A stretch of 64,000 bases of DNA, from contig JALWOP010000071.1 of NCBI GenBank assembly GCA_027083445.1, positions 1-64,000 of the forward strand, read 5' to 3'. This document shows positions 58,612 through 64,000 of this stretch, piece after piece; position 1 is the first letter of the stretch, and every line of letters starts with the position of its first letter. The stretch comes from Planctomycetota bacterium. GTDB lineage: Bacteria > Planctomycetota > UBA1135 > GCA-002686595. A program made the position numbers and the translations under genes. Under the pieces are notes generated by a model. The model was not told where the DNA came from. It made no database searches and saw only the letters and a program-made list of their open reading frames with translations.

Positions 58612-60354
58612 ATGATCACCACCCTCGCCTCCCTGCGCAGATGCCCATGGGTGGGCCCCCTAGCCCTCGCCTTGGCTGCGGCGGCGCCGGCCCAGAACAC
58701 ACCTTCCCGGCCCAAGACCTACGCCGCCCTGGGCGTCCGCTTCGAAGCCGATCCGGAGGCTGCGACCCACACCCTGATCCTGCGTGACGGCGTCATCGCC
58801 GCCATCCTCCCACCCGAGGCCGCCGTCCCCGAGGATGCCTGGCTCGTCGACGGTGAGGGGCTCCTGGCCCTGCCCGCTTTCGTCGATGCTTGGTGCACGA
58901 GCTGTGTCGGCGGAGAGGAGCCGGTCGCGGACAAGGATCGTCCGGTTGGGACCGATGCCAACGTGCGCATCGACATGCGTTCCGCCGGCCGCAAGGGAAT
59001 CCGGCCTGCCTTCCGCGCCGCGAGCGCCTTGCAGCTCGATGACGACAAGGTCGAATCGATGCGCGCCCAGGGCTTTGGCCTGGTGCTGGCCGCACCGAGC
59101 GGGGAGCTCCTGGCCGGGTTCAGCAGTCTCGCCAGCCTGCTCCCCGCGCCCCCGCGGGAGCAGGTCGTGCGCGACGCGGTCTACCAACAGGCCGCCTTCC
59201 GCGCCTCGGGCCGGGGCTATCCCTCGACCCTGATGGCCTATCACGCGCAGCTACGGCAGTTCTTCCTCGATGCGAAGCGCCACGGCATCCTGGCCGAGCG
59301 CTGGGCCCGGGGGGCGGAGGGGCCGCGTCCCGCCTGGGACCCCGACCTGGACGTGGGAGTGGAACTCCTCGCCGGTCGCCCGCTGGTCTGCACGGTCGAT
59401 TCGGCTCGCGACATTCACCGCTGGCTGCGCCTCGCAGACGAGCTGGGGTTCACCCTGGCGGCCATCGGCGGGGGAGACGGTGCCTGGAAGGTGGCCGACC
59501 TCCTGTCGCAGCGCGGGGTGGCCGTGGTCCTCGACCTCGACTGGGGCACCGAGCCAGAGGAGATTGGGCCCAAGGAACTCGAGGAGGAGGAACCGCCCCT
59601 GGCGCCTTACGACTACCGGGAACCCCGCGGCGTCCGAGCGGAGAAGCGCCGGCTCTGGGAAGAGCGCCGGGACAACGCCCTGCGCCTAGCCGAAGCCGGA
59701 GTGCCCTTCGTCTTTGGAAGCGGCAAGGAGAGTGCCAAGAAGTTGCTTGGAAAGGTGCGCACTCTGATCGAGGCGGGCCTTCCCCGGGAGCAGGCCCTCG
59801 AAGCCTTGACCACCCGGGCGGCGCAGTTCTGTGGCGTCGAGGGCCGCTACGGCCGCATCGAGGAGGGCCTCTCCGCCACCCTCTGCCTCTGGAGTGGGGA
59901 TCCCCTCACCGACGAGAAGGCCAGGGTCGCTTGGAGCTTCGTCGAGGGGTACGGCCACGAGTTCGAACTCGCCTCCCCGGAGGAGGAAGAGGTGGAACCG
60001 GCTGAAGGCCTCGACCTTTCGGGGACCTGGACCCTGACCGTCGACGCGGATGACGATGAGATGCCGCCCCTCACCCTCGAACTGGAGATGGATGAGGAGG
60101 GAGACGTCAGCGGAACCGCCAAGACTCGTTCCCCCATCGACGACTCACCCCTCTCGGCAACGGTCGAAGGCAGCCTCGGCGGGTCGCACGTATCCCTGGA
60201 GATGACCTTCCAGGTGGCTGGGATGGAGATCGACATCGAGGTCAGCGGAGAACTCGACGGCGACGAGATGACTGGAACCCTGACCCTCGGCTTGCCCGGA
60301 GGGGAACAGGAGAACGCTTTCACCGCCACTCGGCGGCCGGGAGGAATCCGATGA
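58612..60354 (+). CDS. Amidohydrolase-like exported protein with degenerate metal site
   Basis: A 580-residue protein with a signal peptide (about residues 1-27, LALALAAAAPAQ). Residues 30-470 have the amidohydrolase layout: LRDGVIAAILPPEA, the segment GLLALPAFVDAWCTSC where HxH is expected, and a C-terminal barrel with ALTTRAAQFCGVEGRYGRIEEG. HxH is replaced by DAWCTSC and other metal His are not evident, so hydrolytic activity is doubtful. Residues about 480-580 form a separate beta-rich domain (DLSGTWTLTVDADDDEMPPLTLEL). It overlaps the next amidohydrolase by ATGA. Confidence 0.75.
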   Translation: MITTLASLRRCPWVGPLALALAAAAPAQNTPSRPKTYAALGVRFEADPEAATHTLILRDGVIAAILPPEAAVPEDAWLVDGEGLLALPAFVDAWCTSCVGGEEPVADKDRPVGTDANVRIDMRSAGRKGIRPAFRAASALQLDDDKVESMRAQGFGLVLAAPSGELLAGFSSLASLLPAPPREQVVRDAVYQQAAFRASGRGYPSTLMAYHAQLRQFFLDAKRHGILAERWARGAEGPRPAWDPDLDVGVELLAGRPLVCTVDSARDIHRWLRLADELGFTLAAIGGGDGAWKVADLLSQRGVAVVLDLDWGTEPEEIGPKELEEEEPPLAPYDYREPRGVRAEKRRLWEERRDNALRLAEAGVPFVFGSGKESAKKLLGKVRTLIEAGLPREQALEALTTRAAQFCGVEGRYGRIEEGLSATLCLWSGDPLTDEKARVAWSFVEGYGHEFELASPEEEEVEPAEGLDLSGTWTLTVDADDDEMPPLTLELEMDEEGDVSGTAKTRSPIDDSPLSATVEGSLGGSHVSLEMTFQVAGMEIDIEVSGELDGDEMTGTLTLGLPGGEQENAFTATRRPGGIR

Positions 60355-62978
60355 TCCGCATCCTTGTTTGCTGCTTTCTAGCCGGAGCCCTACAGGCCCA
60401 GGAACACCCCTTCGAGACCGACGCCCTGCGCGAGCCGGCTCTGGTGACGGACGGGAATGTTCTCATCCATGGGGCGACGATTCACACCGCCGTCGAGGCG
60501 GCCTTCGTGGGGGACGTCTTGGTCGAGAAGGGCAAGATCAGCGCGGTGACCCACGAGAGGATCGATGAGGTCCCCGACGGAACCGTGGAGATCGACGGGA
60601 CGGACATGCACCTGGCTCCCGGCGTGGTCGATACCCACAGCCACACGGCGATCGAACGCGGTATCAACGAGGGGTCGGTCTCGATCTCGGCCGAGGTCAC
60701 CATCGACGATGTGATCAACCCAGACGACATCGCCATCTACCGGGCCTTGGCCGGCGGTTGCACCACGATTCGTCTCCTTCATGGTTCGGCCAATGCGATC
60801 GGGGGACGGGACACCGTCCTCAAGTTGCGTTGGCACACCGATGCGGACGGGCTGCGTTTCGACGGCGCCCACCAGGGGATCAAGTTCGCTCTGGGGGAGA
60901 ACCCCAAGCGGGCCTGGGGCAACGGCGGGCGTTTCCCCGCCACGCGCATGGGGGTCGAGGCGATCTACTACCGCGCCTTTGAGCGGGCTCGCGAGTACCA
61001 GGCCACCTGGCGGGCCTATGCCGATGCCATCCTGCGGGGCGAGGATCCCGCGCCTCCGCGCCGGGACGTGCGTCTGGAGGTCCTGGCGGGAATCCTGGAT
61101 CAAGATGTCATCGTCCATTCCCACTGCTATCGGGCGGATGAGATCCTGATGCTGATCCGTGCCTCGCAGCACTTCGGCTTCAAGATCGGGACCCTCCAGC
61201 ACGTACTCGAGGGCTACAAGGTCGCCTACGAGATGGCCGAAGCGGGGATTCCCGGCTCGACCTTCTCCGATTGGTGGGGCTACAAGGTCGAGGCCTACGA
61301 CGCCATTCCCCAGGCGGCGGCTCTCATGCACGAGGCCGGTGTCCTGGCGACGATCAACTCCGATTCGAACGAGATGATGCGGCGCCTCTACGAAGAGGCT
61401 GCCAAATCGGTGCGTTATGCCGGCATGGATCCGGTCGAGGCCCTGCAGCTCGTCACCTTGAACGGCGCGAGGCAACTCGGTCTCGAGGCCCGAGTGGGGT
61501 CGATCGAGGTCGGCAAGGACGCGGACCTCGTGCTCTTGAACGGAGATCCCCTCTCCAGCCTCTCACGGGTGGAGTGGACCATGGTCGACGGTGTGATCGA
61601 GTTCCAACGACGGGACACCTTTGGTTTCGATGCCGAGCCCTTGCAGGCCGTCGAACTGGTCGAGCCCGAGCGTGAGGTGCAGCTTGACGAGGATGCGCCG
61701 AGAACCCTCTTGCGCGGCGGTACCCTGCACACGGTGACCGGCGGAACCTTTGTCGGGGACTTGCTCATTCAGGGCGATCGCATCGCCGCCGTCGGCGAAC
61801 ACCTTTCCAGCCGGGGAGCCGAGGAGATCGACCTCAGCGGCTTCGACGTCTGGCCGGGGATGATCTCCCTGGACAGCGCCGTGGGCATCGAGGAGATCGG
61901 CGCGGTTTCGGCCACGCTCGACAGCAGTGAGATCGGAGGCAACCAGCCGGACCTGCGAGTGACCGCCTCGTTCAACGCCGACTCGGCCCGTATCGGTGTG
62001 ACCCGTCACAACGGCGTCACCACCGTGCAGACCACGCCCCAGGGGGGCGGTCCCCTGCGTGGACAGTCGGCGGTGATGAAACTCGATGGATTCACCTGGG
62101 AGGAGATGTTGCGTCGCGACCGCGACATGCTGCACATCTCCTTCCCCTTCTCCTCCAACGAGCCTCCGAAGGGCTCGGAAGATGCTTGCGAATCCCTGGA
62201 GGGGGCCGAAGACGATGCGCTTCTCACCGCGGGTCGCATGGATGGGGACGAGAAGGAGCTCCCCGAGAGCCGCGAGGAGGAGGAGGAGACCCAGCACCTG
62301 CGGGAGCGTTTTGCGGAAGCACGCGAGTACGGGCGGCTGCGGGACGCGCAGGCGGAGGTTACCTATGACCCGCGCCTCGAAGCCCTCGTGCCCTTCGCAC
62401 GGGGTGAGAAAAAGGTCGCCCTGCACGCGGACAACGCCCAGACGATCCTTGCGGCGATCCGTTTCGCCAAGGAGGAGGGGCTCGACGCGGTGATCTATGG
62501 GGGGCGGGAAGCCTGGAAGGTGGTAGGCCGGCTGGCCAAGGCGGGGATTCCCGTCGTGCTGGGCCCGATCCACAGCCTGCCCAGCTCGCGCTTCGATCCC
62601 TACGATGCTCCCTTCGCGAACGCTGCGGTGCTTGCGAGGGCGGGTGTTCCCTTTGCCATCGACTCGGGCCACAGTGAGAACGAGCGCAACCTGCCTTTCC
62701 ACGCGGCGACGGCAGCGGCCTTCGGCTTGCCCGTGGAGGAGGCGATCCGCGCGGTGACCTACTACCCGGCCCGCATTCTGGGCCTCGAGGCGGAGCTCGG
62801 CAGTCTGGCGCCCGGCAAGCGAGCGGACATCGTCGTTACCCGGGGCAACCTGCTCGAGATCACCGCGCCGGTGACGCGCCTTTGGATCGACGGACGACCG
62901 ATCGATCTCAGCGCCGACAAGCAGAGCCGACTCTATGAGCGCTATCGGGCGCGGCTCGAGCGCCTGAAGAGCGAGTGA
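60351..62978 (+). CDS. Tandem amidohydrolase, one intact and one degenerate domain
   Basis: An 875-residue exported protein (signal MIRILVCCFLAGALQAQ) with two amidohydrolase domains. The first (about 30-420) keeps the metal ligands: VVDTHSHT (His96 and 98), VHSHCY (His256 or 258), LQHVLEGYK (His284) and INSDSNE (Asp338). The second (about 430-870) lacks HxH (WPGMISLDSAVG) and probably does not hydrolyse. The start ATG overlaps the upstream amidohydrolase stop. Together the two genes hold three amidohydrolase-like domains, of which only one seems catalytic; similar paired genes occur in several phyla. Substrate unknown, possibly a dipeptide or imide. Confidence 0.85.
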   Translation: MIRILVCCFLAGALQAQEHPFETDALREPALVTDGNVLIHGATIHTAVEAAFVGDVLVEKGKISAVTHERIDEVPDGTVEIDGTDMHLAPGVVDTHSHTAIERGINEGSVSISAEVTIDDVINPDDIAIYRALAGGCTTIRLLHGSANAIGGRDTVLKLRWHTDADGLRFDGAHQGIKFALGENPKRAWGNGGRFPATRMGVEAIYYRAFERAREYQATWRAYADAILRGEDPAPPRRDVRLEVLAGILDQDVIVHSHCYRADEILMLIRASQHFGFKIGTLQHVLEGYKVAYEMAEAGIPGSTFSDWWGYKVEAYDAIPQAAALMHEAGVLATINSDSNEMMRRLYEEAAKSVRYAGMDPVEALQLVTLNGARQLGLEARVGSIEVGKDADLVLLNGDPLSSLSRVEWTMVDGVIEFQRRDTFGFDAEPLQAVELVEPEREVQLDEDAPRTLLRGGTLHTVTGGTFVGDLLIQGDRIAAVGEHLSSRGAEEIDLSGFDVWPGMISLDSAVGIEEIGAVSATLDSSEIGGNQPDLRVTASFNADSARIGVTRHNGVTTVQTTPQGGGPLRGQSAVMKLDGFTWEEMLRRDRDMLHISFPFSSNEPPKGSEDACESLEGAEDDALLTAGRMDGDEKELPESREEEEETQHLRERFAEAREYGRLRDAQAEVTYDPRLEALVPFARGEKKVALHADNAQTILAAIRFAKEEGLDAVIYGGREAWKVVGRLAKAGIPVVLGPIHSLPSSRFDPYDAPFANAAVLARAGVPFAIDSGHSENERNLPFHAATAAAFGLPVEEAIRAVTYYPARILGLEAELGSLAPGKRADIVVTRGNLLEITAPVTRLWIDGRPIDLSADKQSRLYERYRARLERLKSE

Positions 62979-62990
62979 GCCGGGCCGGCG

Positions 62991-63128
62991 CTACTCGCCC
63001 AAGCTCAGCAGCACGGCGAAGAAGGCGATCCAGAGGAGGACGCCCAGGGCACGTTCCAGTCGGTAGGGATCGCGCATGCCTTGGGCGATGCGGGTGAGGA
63101 GGGGGGCGCTTTCGGTGTGGATCTTCAA
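62991..63128 (-). CDS. Possible small membrane protein
   Basis: A 45-residue ORF with TTG start at 63128 (or 28 residues from ATG 63077). The product ends with DPYRLERALGVLLWIAFFAVLLSLGE, which has a charged stretch and one hydrophobic helix, as in small membrane proteins. It is convergent with the amidohydrolase gene and sits 12 bases after its stop. Codon bias fits, but its size and the weak start make it uncertain. Confidence 0.45.
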   Translation of the reverse strand: MKIHTESAPLLTRIAQGMRDPYRLERALGVLLWIAFFAVLLSLGE

Positions 63129-63256
63129 GGTTCGGTGGACTGGAGGGGACTATCCGCCGGAGGACGGGTGGTAACCGCTGGGGTTCCAGGCGAAGCTTGG
63201 GAGTCCCCTAGAGCCGGAAGGGCCCGCGATCGGGTCCCCCGGACCGGCAAAAAAAC

Positions 63257-63583
63257 ATGGAACAGAAACAGATCGAGATCCTCTGCCCCTGCTGTAACAC
63301 GCTGCTTACGGTCGATGTCCTGACGCGCAGCGTCCTCCGTCACGCACCGCCGGAGCAGGTGGACGAAACCGGAAAAGCGATCCTCGATGAGGGGCGTTGG
63401 GATGCAGCCAACCAGCGGGTTTCCTCCCGTGGCAGGGCCGCCCAAGACAAGTTCGAGGCTGCCTTGGGCAAGGAGAAGGTGCGCGAGCGGGAGCTCGAAG
63501 AGCTGTTCGAGAAGGCCAAGCGCAAGGCACAGGGAGGAGCCTCTTCCGATCCGGGAGAGGCGACCGATCGGGGTGAGGCATGA
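63257..63583 (+). CDS. Short protein with CPxC zinc-ribbon-like N-terminus
   Basis: A 108-residue protein with IEILCPCCNTLL (Cys10-Cys13) at the N-terminus, a possible half zinc ribbon, followed by a charged helix (KFEAALGKEKVRERELEELFEKAKRKAQ). The family is not recognised. The ATG follows an A-rich stretch. The stop overlaps the start of the ABC-F gene (ATGA), so it is probably cotranscribed and may act with translation or ribosomes. Confidence 0.65.
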   Translation: MEQKQIEILCPCCNTLLTVDVLTRSVLRHAPPEQVDETGKAILDEGRWDAANQRVSSRGRAAQDKFEAALGKEKVRERELEELFEKAKRKAQGGASSDPGEATDRGEA

Positions 63584-64000
63584 CCCTGCTCTCCTTGGAG
63601 GGGTGCTCCCGGAGCCTGGGTGATCGGGTGCTCTTCCGAGATGTCAGCCTGAACCTCGGGGAGGGAGAGCGGGTGGGCTTGCTCGGCCGCAACGGCAGTG
63701 GCAAGTCGACCCTGCTGCGCGTCCTGGCTGGGGTGGAGACTCCGGATGAGGGGCGGCGCAGCGTGCGTCGTGACCTCAAGATCGGCTACCTGCCCCAGGA
63801 GCCCGAGGTGCCGTCGGAAAAGACCCTGCGCGCTGTGGTACGTGGCGGCTTCGAAGGCCGGCAGCGCATCGAGGAGCAGTTGCGTGCCCTGCACGACGAG
63901 CTGGCCCGCGCGCAGGAGTCCCAGCTCGCCCGGCTCCTGGCCCGTCAGGCGCGGCTCGAGGTGGAGCTCGAGAATCAGGGGGGGCACGACATCGACCATC
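63580..64000 (+). CDS. ABC-F family ATPase, partial (window edge)
   Basis: The first 140 residues of a cytoplasmic ABC-F protein (Uup/EttA type) that acts on ribosomes. It begins MTLLSLEGCSRSLGDRVLF and shows Walker A GLLGRNGSGKSTLLR, then VGYLPQEP-like KIGYLPQEPEV. The rest is the helical arm, and the frame is open to the last base. The start overlaps the previous gene (ATGA). The second ATPase domain lies outside the window. Confidence 0.9.
   Translation, partial: MTLLSLEGCSRSLGDRVLFRDVSLNLGEGERVGLLGRNGSGKSTLLRVLAGVETPDEGRRSVRRDLKIGYLPQEPEVPSEKTLRAVVRGGFEGRQRIEEQLRALHDELARAQESQLARLLARQARLEVELENQGGHDIDH

Noticed and set aside
1-64000. CRISPR arrays, tRNA, rRNA, transposons, integrases, prophage
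   Set aside because: No regularly spaced direct repeats, no cloverleaf or rRNA sequence, and no transposase or phage-like ORF was seen on either strand.

Overview
The window is 64 kb of high-GC bacterial chromosome with tightly packed genes, many ATGA, GTGA or TGATG junctions, and no rRNA, tRNA, CRISPR, transposase or phage genes that I could find. The best taxonomic guess is a member of the Planctomycetota or a close relative. The grounds are a DUF1501/DUF1800 pair, large secreted proteins with FG-GAP propellers ending in a compact beta domain of a kind common in that phylum, many lone carboxypeptidase-regulatory-like proteins, and few obvious Shine-Dalgarno sequences. This rests on gene content, not on a phylogenetic marker.

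Layout. 1-10.8 kb: an 11-gene respiratory complex I operon (nuoA-B-C-D-H-I-J-K-L-M-N) with no nuoE, nuoF or nuoG. 10.9-20.1 kb: a cell-surface-type protein, then a leftward run of a DinG-like helicase, prmA, an aspartic-protease-like lipoprotein, a glycosyltransferase, a methyltransferase and a small membrane protein. 20.3-25.2 kb: leucine dehydrogenase, an atypical protein kinase, a lipoprotein and a type II (archaeal/eukaryotic-style) methionine aminopeptidase. 25.2-33.2 kb: a leftward eight-gene operon built around a type III polyketide synthase, with two membrane methyltransferases, a UbiG-like methyltransferase, an FAD oxidoreductase, a YceI-domain protein, an anchored protein and an MMPL/RND exporter. 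I read it as a pathway that makes, modifies and exports a phenolic or pyrone lipid. 33.4-44.1 kb: mutS, a COG3014-like/LpoB-like lipoprotein pair, a structured 0.6-kb intergenic region, an acetyltransferase, a sugar epimerase, pckA, a TPR protein, a MIP18/SufT-type protein and a radical SAM enzyme. 44.3-52.3 kb: three large secreted proteins. The first has a (TTCC)7 tract directly after a well-placed ribosome binding site and ATG, and the tract puts the 1,050-residue reading frame out of phase. This looks like a slipped-strand ON/OFF switch in the OFF state. 52.5-58.4 kb: a pentaheme cytochrome converging on a DUF1501/DUF1800/unknown operon. 58.6-64 kb: two coupled amidohydrolase genes, mostly with degenerate metal sites, a small membrane ORF, a zinc-ribbon protein and the start of an ABC-F ATPase cut by the window edge.

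The two observations most worth following up are the type III PKS/exporter operon and the tetranucleotide phase switch. A third is an exact 11-mer, GGCGCTAGAAT, found in sense orientation in front of four unrelated genes. It is probably the -10 region of the housekeeping promoter, and it casts doubt on the ATG usually chosen for mutS.
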